From positions 186,001 to 250,000 of the forward strand of contig JAFAZX010000045.1 in NCBI GenBank assembly GCA_019239425.1: DNA of 64,000 nt, in the 5' to 3' direction. The notes under the pieces were generated by a model. The model worked only from the letters and a program-made list of their open reading frames with translations. It was not told where the DNA came from and made no database searches. Position 1 is the stretch's first letter. Every line of letters starts with the position of its first letter. Made by a program: the position numbers and the translations under genes. Below are positions 51,662 to 60,279 of the stretch, piece by piece. The stretch is from Acidobacteriota bacterium. GTDB lineage: Bacteria > Acidobacteriota > Blastocatellia > Pyrinomonadales > Pyrinomonadaceae.

Positions 51662-54418
51662 TCATTCGTACCTCAGCGCGACCATCGGGTCGACCTTCGT
51701 CGCGCGCCGTGCCGGGACGTAGCACGCGAGGAGCGCTACGCCCGTGAGGAAGAGCGCGACCGCGGCGTAGGTGAGCGGGTCCGTGTCGGAGACGCCGTAG
51801 AGCATGCTCCGCATGAGCCTCATGCAGGCCGCCGAGACGAGCAGCCCGACGAGCGTCCCCGCGGCCGCGAGCACGAGGCCGTCGGCGAGGATCATCCGCC
51901 GCACGCGGCCTCGGCCCGCCCCGAGCGCCATGCGGACGCCGATCTCCTTCGTGCGCCCCGCGACCGAGTAGGCCATCACCCCGTAGAGTCCGACGGCCGC
52001 GAGCAGCAGCGCCAAAGCGCCCACGGCGGCCGAGACCCAGATGACGAGCTTCGTCTCGCCCACGCGATGCTCGATCAACTCGTCGAGCCGGGTCACGCCT
52101 TCGACGGAGAGGTCTGGGTCGACCGTGCTCGCAACAGACCGCACCAGCTTCGAGACGGTCGCCTGGTCGCCCGCGGCATGCACGATGAGGTGGGCCGGCC
52201 CGAACCCGCTCTGCGTGTACTGCCTCCGTGGCCGGTACGCGAAGTAGCGCGGCCGCTCCGAGGGCCAGATGTACTTGGAGTCTTTAACGACGCCGACGAC
52301 CTCCAAAGGCTTCGGCTTCCAATTCGTCGGGTCGCGCTCAACCAACCGTCGGCCGAGCGCCTGCCCGCCCTTGGCAAGTCTGCGGGCCAGTGTCTCGTTG
52401 ACGACGACCACGTCCGGGGCCGAGGCGTCGTCGCGTTCGTCGAAGTCTCGGCCCGCCACGAGCGGGAGTCCCATCGTCTCGAAGTAGCGCGTGTCCACCG
52501 TGTTCATGTAGAGCGAGCCGGGCTGGTCGAGCGCGTAGAAGGACGAGCCGTTCTCCTCGAACACGTCTTCGGCCTGCTGCCCCGGCGCCTCGCCTTCGAC
52601 CTCCAGCGTGACGACCATCGTGCCACCGACGAGCGGCACGATATGCGCCATCGTGGCGGAGCGCACGCCCGGCGTCTCGCGCACCTTGTCGAGCAACTGC
52701 TCGCCGACGAGCCTCCGCCGTTTATCGTCGTAACCGAGGGCTTCCAGGTCGACGGCCGCCACGTAGCGTTCGGCCACGGGGAAGCCGTAGCCGGAAGTCT
52801 CGGCCAGGCGGACGCTCCTAAGCAGCAGTCCGGCCGGCACCAGCAGCAGCGCCGAGATGGCGACCTGCGTCACCACCAAAGCGTTGCGGAAGGTGAGCCT
52901 TCGGCGGCGCGCGCCCCCCGCGGCGGCCGCCGTCTCCGCCTTGAGGTCTGTGACGACGTCGGGCCTGGAAGCTTGCAACGCGGGGACGAGTCCGAAGGCC
53001 ACCCCCGTCAAGACCGCCAGCAGCGTCGCGTAGAGAAGCATCCGCCAGTCGAGGCTGAGGTCGAGCGTCACGGAAGAGGCTTCGGCCGGCGAGTTCTGTT
53101 TCATCAGCGACAGCAGAAGGTCGCCCGCCCAGCGCGACAGGAGCAGCCCCCCGGCCGCCCCCGCGAGCGAAAGCAGAAGGCTCTCGGTCAGCAACTGCCG
53201 CACGATGCGCCCCCGGCTCGCACCCAAGGCGAGGCGGACGGCGATCTCGCGCCGGCGCGCGGCCGCGCGCCCGAGCAGGAGGTTCGCTACGTTGGCGCAC
53301 GCGGCCAGCAGCACAAGCCCCACGACTATCAACACGCCGGCGACGCCGAACCAGGACATCTGCCGGTCGCGCGGCCCCATCTCGACGGCCGTCGCGCGCG
53401 TGACCGTGCGCGGCGTGGCGGGCTGCTCGCCGGGGTTGTCTGTGAAGAGGCGAACCTTCTGCACCTGATCCTGCTGCGCGGCGACGACCTCGACCGCGGC
53501 CTGCACCTCGGCGAGTGTGACCCCGGGCGCGAGCCTGCCGATGACATGCGCCTGGTAGCTGTCCGGGTGCTTGAGACGGTTCTCCTCGGGCCGGAGCAAT
53601 CCTTCGGCCGCGAACGGAACCCAGAGGTCTTGGCGCTGGCCGAGCGAGACGCCTGTGAACTCCGGCGGGGCGACGCCGATGACGGTGAAGGGCACGCGGC
53701 GTAAGGTGAAAGTCTTGCCGACGACCGAGGGGTCTGCGCCGAACCTGTCCCGCCACAGGCCGTGGCTGATGACGGCGACCGAGGCCGCGCCGGGCTGCGT
53801 GCCCTCTTCGGCCGCGAAGCCGCGCCCGAGCGCGGGGCGCACCTCCAAAACGTCGAAGTAGTTGGCACTGACGAGCGTGACGGCGGCGCGCGCCGGCGGG
53901 CCGCCCGCCCTCAGAGGGTAGCTGTCGAAGTCGTAGGCGGCCAAGCCCCGAAAACCTCGGGCGCGCTCGCTGAAAGCGAGGTAGTCGGAGTAGGCTGGGA
54001 GGTTGTCGTCCTGTATGCGAACCAGCTCTTCGTGGCGGGGCAAAGGGAGCGGCTTGAGCAGCACGGCGTTGACGAAGCCGAAGACCGAGGCGTTGACGCC
54101 GACGCCGAGGGCCAGCGAGAGGACGGCGACGAGCGTGAAGGCGGGACTCTTCGTCAGGACGCGCAGGGCGTAGCGCAGGTCTTGCAGCAGGTCGTCGAGC
54201 AGTCGCACCCCGCGCACGTCGCGGCACTCCTCCTTGATCGATTCCACGCCGCCGAACTCCACGAGCGCCGCGCGCCGCGCCTCCGCGGGCGTCATCCCGC
54301 GGCGGACGTTCTGCTCGGTCTCCTTCTCGATGTGGAAGCGCAACTCCTCGTCGAGTTCATTCTCCATCTCCCCGCGCCGGAGCAGTGCGCGCAGCCGCCT
54401 CGTCAACGCTTTCATCAT
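51662..54418 (-). CDS. ADOP-type MacB/FtsX permease
   Basis: A 918-residue protein. The N-terminal 75 residues ('RRLRALLRRGEMENELDEELRFHIEKETEQNVRRGMTPAEARRAALVEFGG') and 'LQDLRYALRVLTKSPAFTLVAVLSLALGVGVNASVFG' are the hallmarks of acidobacterial duplicated orphan permeases. Two MacB_PCD/FtsX pairs follow; the second ends 'VAGRTKEIGVRMALGAGRGRVRRMILADGLVLA'. No ATPase gene is adjacent. Substrate unknown. Two ATG codons in a row mark the start; GGAAATCCC precedes. It lies 24 bases after the PadR gene. Confidence 0.92.
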   Translation of the reverse strand: MMKALTRRLRALLRRGEMENELDEELRFHIEKETEQNVRRGMTPAEARRAALVEFGGVESIKEECRDVRGVRLLDDLLQDLRYALRVLTKSPAFTLVAVLSLALGVGVNASVFGFVNAVLLKPLPLPRHEELVRIQDDNLPAYSDYLAFSERARGFRGLAAYDFDSYPLRAGGPPARAAVTLVSANYFDVLEVRPALGRGFAAEEGTQPGAASVAVISHGLWRDRFGADPSVVGKTFTLRRVPFTVIGVAPPEFTGVSLGQRQDLWVPFAAEGLLRPEENRLKHPDSYQAHVIGRLAPGVTLAEVQAAVEVVAAQQDQVQKVRLFTDNPGEQPATPRTVTRATAVEMGPRDRQMSWFGVAGVLIVVGLVLLAACANVANLLLGRAAARRREIAVRLALGASRGRIVRQLLTESLLLSLAGAAGGLLLSRWAGDLLLSLMKQNSPAEASSVTLDLSLDWRMLLYATLLAVLTGVAFGLVPALQASRPDVVTDLKAETAAAAGGARRRRLTFRNALVVTQVAISALLLVPAGLLLRSVRLAETSGYGFPVAERYVAAVDLEALGYDDKRRRLVGEQLLDKVRETPGVRSATMAHIVPLVGGTMVVTLEVEGEAPGQQAEDVFEENGSSFYALDQPGSLYMNTVDTRYFETMGLPLVAGRDFDERDDASAPDVVVVNETLARRLAKGGQALGRRLVERDPTNWKPKPLEVVGVVKDSKYIWPSERPRYFAYRPRRQYTQSGFGPAHLIVHAAGDQATVSKLVRSVASTVDPDLSVEGVTRLDELIEHRVGETKLVIWVSAAVGALALLLAAVGLYGVMAYSVAGRTKEIGVRMALGAGRGRVRRMILADGLVLAAAGTLVGLLVSAACMRLMRSMLYGVSDTDPLTYAAVALFLTGVALLACYVPARRATKVDPMVALRYE

Positions 54419-54442
54419 GGGATTTCCTTCGGCGGCCCCGGC

Positions 54443-54772
54443 TCAGGAGCTTTGCAGGATGAGCGCCACCGCCCGCGTGAAGCGCTCCCAACTCTCGGTC
54501 TCGGCGGCGAGCTGCCGGCGTCCGACGGCCGTTAACTTATAGAACTTCGCCCGCCGGTTGTTGTCGGAGGCCCCCCACTCGGCCGCGATCCACCCCTGCC
54601 CCTCCAAACGATGGAGCGCCGGGTAGAGCGACCCCTGGTTGACCGAGAGCACCTCTTGCGACACCTGCCGGATGCGCTGCGCGATGTCCCACCCGTGCGC
54701 CGGCCCCGTCTGGAGCGTCTTGAGTACGAGCAGGTCGAGCGTCCCCTGCAACAGGTCTGTCTTCTTGTCCAT
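54443..54772 (-). CDS. PadR-family transcriptional repressor
   Basis: A 109-residue winged-helix regulator: '[28 protein letters not shown]' (7-34), then '[26 protein letters not shown]' (42-67) and '[16 protein letters not shown]' (76-92). It probably controls its own operon (padR-ADOP), since a perfect inverted repeat overlaps its promoter. AGGAGGCGC lies just before the ATG. Inducer unknown. Confidence 0.92.
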   Translation of the reverse strand: MDKKTDLLQGTLDLLVLKTLQTGPAHGWDIAQRIRQVSQEVLSVNQGSLYPALHRLEGQGWIAAEWGASDNNRRAKFYKLTAVGRRQLAAETESWERFTRAVALILQSS

Positions 54773-54784
54773 GCGCCTCCTGTA

Positions 54785-54831
54785 GACATCCTACAAGAGA
54801 GGTTGTACACCCCTCTCTTGTAGGATGTCAA
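54785..54831 (-). promoter_or_regulatory. PadR operator overlapping padR-ADOP promoter
   Basis: Perfect 18-bp inverted repeat, GACATCCTACAAGAGAGG (54785-54802) and its inverse (54812-54829), loop of 9. On the reverse strand, TTGACA (54826-54831) and TACAAC (54802-54807) with 18 bases between give a sigma70 promoter within the repeat. The start site would be near 54796, 24 bases before the ATG. Confidence 0.82.
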
Positions 54832-54863
54832 CAGGAGACGTCACTCTGCCTCGTCCGGACGCC

Positions 54864-55760
54864 TCAGCGGGTGGACTGCCGCAGCCTTTCGAGTTCCGCC
54901 TTCATCGCTTCGAGCGCGGGCCGCGAGGCCGGGTCGTTAATCAGGTTGCGCACCTCGCCGGGGTCGGCCGCGAGGTCGTAAAGCTCGTCCATCCCTTCGA
55001 GGTCTGGGTAGTGTATGTACTTCCAGCGCGCGGTGCGGACGGCCTGCCAGGTGGGCGCACGCGGCGCCACCTTCTCCAGGAAATACTCGGCGAGGAACGA
55101 CTCGCGCCAGCCCGCCGCCCGGCCCTCAAGCAGAGGCAGCAGCGAGCGCCCCTGCACCTTCTCCAGGGGCTCGGCGCCGGCCAGTTCCAGGAGTGTGGGC
55201 GCCACGTCGATGTTCAGCGCGAGGGCGTCCACCTTCGTCCCCGGCCTGACGAGCCTCGGGTAGCGTAGGATGAAGGGCACACGGAGCGACTCCTCGTGCG
55301 CGAAGCGCTTGTTGTCGAACTGGCCGTGCTCGCCGAGCAGGTACCCGTTGTCGCTCGTAAAGACGAAGACGGTGTTGTCGAGCAGCCCCCGCCGCCTCAA
55401 CGCATTCATTAGTTAGCCGACGCCCTCGTCCACCGCGGCCAGCGTGCGGAGCTGGTCACGCACGACCGAGTCCCGGTCTGCGCCGCGCCCGCGCCTCGAC
55501 TCCGGCGGCTCCGGCGCGACGCCTTCGAGCGCCGCCCAGTCCGCGGGCTCGACCGCGCGCCGCAGGACGGGCTTACCCGACAAGTCTTCGTCGGCCGAGG
55601 GCGGCGGGACGTACTTCGCCCCTGCATAAAGTGACTCGAAGCGCTTCGCAGGGAGGTAGGGCGTGTGCGCGGCTTTCAAGTTCCCCTTCACCGGGCCTCC
55701 TTTCAGCATTCCCGGAAGGGTGATGCCAGTGTGGTTGGTGGACTGCGATGAGGTCATCAT
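54864..55760 (-). pseudogene. Broken arylsulfatase-like gene
   Basis: Two in-frame pieces separated by a TAA stop (55413-55415): an upstream part with 'AAHTPYLPAKRFESLYAGAKYVPPPS' and a downstream part 'MNALRRRGLLDNTVFVFTSDNGYLLGEHGQFDNKRF...RVPFILRYP' to the end. Both match the C-terminal half of sulfatases. Similarity begins near 55679; the first half of the protein with the CxPxR modification site is absent and the 27 residues before it look unrelated. It is therefore truncated at its 5' end and also has a nonsense codon. If any part is made it cannot be an active sulfatase. Confidence 0.82.
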
Positions 55761-55852
55761 ACCACCGGCCGACTCCCTGCCCCGCGGACGCCGGGAATTG
55801 CCTTCCGGGGCAGCGCCGGGGTAAGGTGCAGAAAAAACAAGGGGGAAGTGAT

Positions 55853-56095
55853 ATGACAGACTTGAGGCGCACCGTGTCCCTACACCGGGACGACGTCCGC
55901 AACACGCGCGCCAGCGTCGCCGGGCTGACCTTCGAGATGCCCTTCAACGACACGTCCGACCGCATCCGCGAAGGCGGGCGGGTGTCTTTCGACGGCCGCC
56001 TCTACGAGGTCAGTCGCAGGGAAGACCTGCGCCCGCCCTTAGTGACAGAACGCACCATCGAGTTCACGTTAAAAGAGCTCGCGCAAGACGCATGA
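55853..56095 (+). CDS. Small hypothetical protein (80 aa)
   Basis: ATG at 55853 with a strong GGGGGAAGTGAT site, which is why the longer frame (starting 105 bases earlier) is rejected. Sequence 'MTDLRRTVSLHRDDVRNTRASVAGLTFEMPFNDTSDRIREGGRVSFDGRLYEVSRREDLRPP...' is soluble, with no cysteine, and predicted beta-rich. The family is not recognised. It lies next to a 200-base spacer before the MBL-fold gene and after the broken sulfatase (divergent). Confidence 0.62.
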   Translation: MTDLRRTVSLHRDDVRNTRASVAGLTFEMPFNDTSDRIREGGRVSFDGRLYEVSRREDLRPPLVTERTIEFTLKELAQDA

Positions 56096-56300
56096 CCCGG
56101 CGCCCGCGCCGGTCACACCCGTGTGCGAATGGCGTTAATTGCCGCGCGGCCCGGTAACCATAGAGGGCCGGGCGAAGCGGCCGACGCTGAGCCGTTTTGC
56201 CGCCCCCTTTACGCGTTAACCGTCGGACGAGGCCCCGGCCGCACGGCGCGGGGCCGAAAGATTTAGCGCCACGGGGGCGCCGCAGAAGGGGGCATCAACT

Positions 56301-57020
56301 ATGGCGGTCGACGAAGTCGCGCCCGACACCTACCGCATCTCGACCTACGTGCCGGAGATCAACCTGCAGTTCAACCAGTTCCTCGTCAAAGACGACGAGC
56401 CGCTGCTCTACCACACCGGGATGCGCGGGCTCTTTCCCCGCGTGCTGGAAGAGGTCTCCCGCGTCATCGACCCGCGGCGGCTCCGCTGGGTCGGTTTCAG
56501 TCACTTCGAGTCGGACGAGTGCGGCGCGCTCAACGACTGGCTCGAGGTCGCCCCGAGGGCCGAGCCGGTGTGCGGCTTCGTCGGCGCGCTCGTGAGCGTC
56601 AACGACTTCGCCCTGCGGCCGGCGCGGGTGCTGGCCGACGGCGAGACGCTCTCCACGGGCCGGCGCCTCTTCCGCTTCCTGCAGACGCCGCACGTGCCGC
56701 ACTGCTGGGAGGCGAGTCTCCTGTTCGAGGAGACAGAGGGGACGCTCCTCTGCTCCGACCTCTTCACGCACGGCGGCGACGTAGCGCCCTCGACCGAGTC
56801 GGACGTCGTCGGGCCGTTCCGCCAGGGGTTAGTCGCAGACCTCGAGGGGCCGATGGCGGGCGCCTACCCCTACACGCCGCAGACCGACGCGACGCTCCGA
56901 CGCCTGGCCGAACTCCGGCCGAAGACGCTCGCGCTGATGCACGGCTCGACCTTCGTCGGAGACGGCCGTACCGCCCTGCTCGACCTCGCCGCGGCGATGC
57001 GCGAGGTGCTGTCGGCCTGA
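56301..57020 (+). CDS. MBL-fold diiron (ODP-like) protein
   Basis: A 239-residue metallo-beta-lactamase-fold protein of the flavodiiron type (ODP) but without a flavodoxin part. '[17 protein letters not shown]' at about 64-80 provides HxExD with a Glu in place of the last His, and later '[13 protein letters not shown]', '[13 protein letters not shown]' and '[11 protein letters not shown]' give the other ligands. It may bind oxygen or NO through a diiron site. The N-terminal start '[24 protein letters not shown]' is typical. The 200-base leader holds several GC-rich hairpins. No partner redox gene adjoins it. Confidence 0.78.
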   Translation: MAVDEVAPDTYRISTYVPEINLQFNQFLVKDDEPLLYHTGMRGLFPRVLEEVSRVIDPRRLRWVGFSHFESDECGALNDWLEVAPRAEPVCGFVGALVSVNDFALRPARVLADGETLSTGRRLFRFLQTPHVPHCWEASLLFEETEGTLLCSDLFTHGGDVAPSTESDVVGPFRQGLVADLEGPMAGAYPYTPQTDATLRRLAELRPKTLALMHGSTFVGDGRTALLDLAAAMREVLSA

Positions 57021-57042
57021 AGGATTGGGGGCAGTTAAGAGG

Positions 57043-57063
57043 GGGCGGCGAAGGGAGCCGCCC
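57043..57063 (+). terminator. Hairpin after the MBL-fold gene
   Basis: GGGCGGC (57043-57049), loop of 7, GCCGCCC (57057-57063), then TTCCCCC. The U-tract is weak, so termination is only probable. Confidence 0.45.
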
Positions 57064-57177
57064 TTCCCCCGGGTGAGGCGCTACCGGAAATGTCTGAGGA
57101 GGGCGAAACGTTACCGCCCTGCCCTCCAAGTGCCCTTGCCTGCCGGGTCGGTCGATGACCAGGAACAACTGAAGCCG

Positions 57178-57218
57178 AAAAAAACCCGTGCCCCCGGGAA
57201 GTCTTCTCCCGGGGGCAC
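57178..57218 (-). terminator. Terminator of the right-hand polysaccharide cluster
   Basis: GTGCCCCCGGGA (57188-57199) pairs perfectly with 57207-57218, loop AGTCTTC; on the minus strand it is followed by CGGG and seven T (57178-57184). It is about 70 bases past the stop of the WecA-like gene. The loop resembles that of the terminator at 28124-28172. Confidence 0.87.
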
Positions 57219-57288
57219 ATTCGTGTCAGAGGCGCGGCGGACGGCCTAGCAGCCTCGGGCCGACCGCGCGCGCCGGGGGCAGGCCCAC

Positions 57289-58887
57289 TCAGCGGCCTAA
57301 GTTAACTACGAGGGAGCTATCGTTGGCGTCTTCGGTCGTCACCCTCTTGAATACCCTCTCGGCGGCGAGGGCCAGCTCCTTCTGGAAGAGGTTGCTGAGG
57401 TAGTTGACGTCCATGAGGAGGCCGTCGCCGCCGAACTCGCGGTAGAGGTGGATGTAGCCCCAGCCGGCCGTGTCTGTGGAGAGAGGGAGCCGGAGCGTCC
57501 AGAAGAAGTGTGAGCTCTGCACCTCCGCGGCTTCGACGTCGCCGCGCTCCCACTCCCAGCAGATGAGGCCGCCGCGCACCTCCGCCCCGCGCACGCGCCG
57601 GTCGCCCTCTTCGAGCGCCAGGACCTTCTCGCCCGTCGCAAGGTCGCCGCCCCGCCCGAGCTGCACCGTCGCGTAGACGAACTCGCCGAGTTCCAGCACG
57701 TCGCGCACGGCCGTGAACACCTCGCCGAGCGTGTTGGCCTTCGAGAGCGAGTGGCTCGCGCGGCGGACGCGGACGTGGTTGGCGGTCCGAATCTTCCTCT
57801 CCCCGAAGTTCCGCCTGAGTCCCGCACGCACCTCGTCGACCTCGTGGTAGCGCAGGCGGCCGGCCGTCAGCACGATGGCCGCGCCGGTGATGAGGAGGAT
57901 GAGGCCGGTCAGCTTCCCCTGCCCGCCGTCGCTCGTGAACAGCAGCGCGAGGAGGCCGAAGAAGGCGCAGACGCCGTAGAGCACGAAGGCGACGCGGCGC
58001 TGCGACCAGCCGCGCTCCAGGAGTTTATGGTGGATGTGCTCGCGGTCGCCCTCGAAGAGGGGCTTGCCCGAGATGAAGCGCCGCGTCATGGCGAAGCCCG
58101 TGTCGATGACGGGCAGCGCGAAGGCCATGATGGGGATCGCCACCGCGACCACCGTCGAAGCTTTCTGCGTCCCCGTGACCGAGAGCGCGGCGAGCAGGAA
58201 CCCGATGAAGAGCGAGCCCGAGTCTCCGAGGAAGATGGAGGCGGGGTTGAAGTTGTAGCGGAGGAAGCCGATGAGCGCGCCCACGAGCGCGATGGAGAGG
58301 ACGGTGACGAGCGTGTGCCCGTTGACCAGGGAGACGCCGAGCATCACGAGCGCGGCGAAGAGCGAGGCGCCCGCGGCCAGCCCGTCCAGCCCGTCGATGA
58401 GGTTGAAGGCGTTGCTGATGCCTACCACCCACACGAGCGTCACGCCGAAGGAGAGGACGGGCGGGAGCGCGAACGAGCCGACGAAGGGGACGGTCACGGC
58501 CTCGACGCGCCCGCCCAGCGCGTAGAGCAGGACGGCGGCCGCGCCCTGCGCGACGAACTTCCACTTCGCGGACGCGCCCGACAGGTCGTCGAAGACCCCG
58601 AAGAGGAAGACGAGCGTCGAGGAGGCGAGCACGGCGACGACGCCCTGCCACTGCAAGGCCAGCTGCTGCGTGACGAGGTTGTCCACGAACGGCAGCAGCA
58701 GCAGCGCCAGCATCACCGAGCCGAAGACCGCGACCCCGCCGAGCCGGGGGGTGGGGAGCGCGTGCACGCGGCGGTCGTCCGCCGGCACGTCGAGCCAGCC
58801 GAACCGCTGGGCCAGGCGGCGCACGACCGGGGTGGCGAAGAGCGATGCGAAGAGCGAAATCAGGAACAGGGTGAGATACGTGTTCAT
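57289..58887 (-). CDS. wecA: WecA/MraY-family phosphoglycosyl transferase with C-terminal extension
   Basis: A 532-residue integral membrane enzyme that would load undecaprenyl phosphate with a sugar 1-phosphate to start glycan synthesis. Motifs: DDRRVH (37-42), FDDL (99-102), NLIDGLDGL (162-170), FLGDSGS (219-225), HIHHKLL (284-290). About ten membrane segments to about 365. The last 165 residues are extra compared with the about 350-residue WecA and look like a degenerate GAF-type or regulatory domain ('TLGEVFTAVRDVLELGEFVYATVQLG' and 'LSNLFQKELALAAERVF'). GGAGG precedes the ATG by about 10 bases. The sugar specificity is not set. Confidence 0.85.
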   Translation of the reverse strand: MNTYLTLFLISLFASLFATPVVRRLAQRFGWLDVPADDRRVHALPTPRLGGVAVFGSVMLALLLLPFVDNLVTQQLALQWQGVVAVLASSTLVFLFGVFDDLSGASAKWKFVAQGAAAVLLYALGGRVEAVTVPFVGSFALPPVLSFGVTLVWVVGISNAFNLIDGLDGLAAGASLFAALVMLGVSLVNGHTLVTVLSIALVGALIGFLRYNFNPASIFLGDSGSLFIGFLLAALSVTGTQKASTVVAVAIPIMAFALPVIDTGFAMTRRFISGKPLFEGDREHIHHKLLERGWSQRRVAFVLYGVCAFFGLLALLFTSDGGQGKLTGLILLITGAAIVLTAGRLRYHEVDEVRAGLRRNFGERKIRTANHVRVRRASHSLSKANTLGEVFTAVRDVLELGEFVYATVQLGRGGDLATGEKVLALEEGDRRVRGAEVRGGLICWEWERGDVEAAEVQSSHFFWTLRLPLSTDTAGWGYIHLYREFGGDGLLMDVNYLSNLFQKELALAAERVFKRVTTEDANDSSLVVNLGR

Positions 58888-58929
58888 ACGGGTCGGGCCT
58901 CCGTTAGAACTTAACTCGAAACCTTCGAC

Positions 58930-60198
58930 TCAGCTCCCGACTTCGGGCGCGCTCCGACCGCGGCCTTCGACGGCCGCCGCGGAAGGAAGGCATTTGAGCA
59001 GACTCTCGGCGTAAGCGTCCACGGCGTGCGGCCGGTCGAACCGCCGCAGGAAGAGTTCGCGCGCCTCAAGCCCCATCCGCCTCGCCCGCGAGGGGTCGTC
59101 GGCCCACGCGGAGATGACACGCGCCAGGGCTTCGGCGTCGCCGGTCGGCACGACCTCGCCGCAGCGGTGCTCTGCGACGAGGCGCGCCACGTCGCTGCGC
59201 GTGTCGCCGACGAAGAGCAGGGGGCGCCCGGCGGCGAGTATCCCGTAGGTCTTGCTCGGGACGCTCAGCCCTGCGAGCCCCGGCGCGAGCGTGACGAGGT
59301 GCGCGTCGCCCGCGGCGAGGCTGTGGAGGAGGGCCTCGCGCGGCTGGTAGGGCAGGAACCGCACGTTACACAGTTCGTGACGACGCACGAACTCCCTCAT
59401 CTCGGCCGCCTTCGCGCCGTCGCCGATGAAGAGAAAGAGCACGTCCTCACGCCCCTTCAAAAGGCGCGCGGCTTCGAGCGGGGTGTCGAAGTCATTCACC
59501 CTCCCGAAGTTCCCCGAGAACTGAACGACGAAGCGCCCGCGCAGGCCGTGTCCGTCGGCGAAGTCGTTCGGCGCGCCCTCGGCCAGTGGATGAATCTTCT
59601 CGCCGTCGGCCCAGTTGTGGATGACGTCGATCTTGGCTTCCCCGCCGTCTCCGGCCCTGGCCGAGACCCTCTCACGCATACAATCGCCGAGGACGATGAT
59701 GCGGTCTGCCCGCGAGAGCACCGTGCGGTTCAGACGGTCGAGCAGGCGCGTGACGAGGCTCCCCTCCCTGAAGGTTCCGAGCGCGACGCCGACGTCCGGA
59801 TAGACGTCCTGCACGAGCGCCGCGAGTCGCATCCCCCTCAGGCGGCAGACGAGGAGCGCGAGCAGCCCTATGAGCGGCGGCGTCGTGAGCGCCAACACCA
59901 CGTCGTGGCGCGGGAGCGTCAGAAGCTTCCAGGCGGCGCCGAGGTAGAAGGTGAAGTAGTCCGCCAGCCGCCCCGCCACGGAGCCCTTGCCGTAACCCGT
60001 CGCCCACGCCCGCACGACCTTCACCCCCCTGTACTCTTCGCGCGGCGCGAGCCCGCCGCCCCCGTTGTAGCGCCCGCGCCCGGCGAGGGCCGTCACCCCG
60101 AACCCGCGCGCGACGAGGCTCTCGGCGAGGTCGGTCATCAACTGACTCGTCGCAGAGTGGTCGGGGTAGAAGAACTGGTTGAGAATGACGAGACGCAC
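58930..60198 (-). CDS. Glycosyltransferase family 4 (WbuB-like)
   Basis: A 422-residue GT-B enzyme. The start is taken as GTG at 60198 ('VRLVILNQFFYPDHSATSQLMTDLAESLVARGFGVTALAGRGRYNGG'), because the 20 codons before it lie in a mirror repeat; no Shine-Dalgarno is visible. 'VLALTTPPLIGLLALLVCRLRGMRLAALVQDVYPD' is the WbuB-type acceptor half and 'VVQFSGNFGRVNDFDTPLEAARLL', 'FIGDGAKAAEMREFV' and 'TYGILAAGRPLLFVGD' the donor half. It would transfer a sugar to a lipid-linked intermediate. It lies upstream of the WecA-like gene. Confidence 0.85.
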   Translation of the reverse strand: MRLVILNQFFYPDHSATSQLMTDLAESLVARGFGVTALAGRGRYNGGGGLAPREEYRGVKVVRAWATGYGKGSVAGRLADYFTFYLGAAWKLLTLPRHDVVLALTTPPLIGLLALLVCRLRGMRLAALVQDVYPDVGVALGTFREGSLVTRLLDRLNRTVLSRADRIIVLGDCMRERVSARAGDGGEAKIDVIHNWADGEKIHPLAEGAPNDFADGHGLRGRFVVQFSGNFGRVNDFDTPLEAARLLKGREDVLFLFIGDGAKAAEMREFVRRHELCNVRFLPYQPREALLHSLAAGDAHLVTLAPGLAGLSVPSKTYGILAAGRPLLFVGDTRSDVARLVAEHRCGEVVPTGDAEALARVISAWADDPSRARRMGLEARELFLRRFDRPHAVDAYAESLLKCLPSAAAVEGRGRSAPEVGS

Positions 60199-60203
60199 GG
60201 TAA

Positions 60204-60278
60204 AAGATGAAGGATGAAGGCGGAAGGGATCGCTGACAGGCATCCCTTCCGCCTTCATCCTTCCGCCTTCATCCTTCA
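60204..60278. repeat. GATGAAGGATGAAGGCGG mirror repeat
   Basis: Left arm GATGAAGGATGAAGGCGGAA, then GGGAT (60206-60230), inverted at 60242-60264 for about 22 bases and followed by a partial second unit. It fills the gap between gmd and the GT4 gene. Confidence 0.85.
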
Positions 60279-60279
60279 G

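Noticed and set aside
55573..55965. 130-codon minus-strand frame over the sulfatase remnant
   Set aside because: It is out of frame with the sulfatase similarity and crosses the start of the plus-strand 80-residue gene.
60199..60258. 20-codon N-terminal extension of the GT4 protein
   Set aside because: These codons are the mirror repeat; family sequence begins exactly after it at the GTG at 60198.
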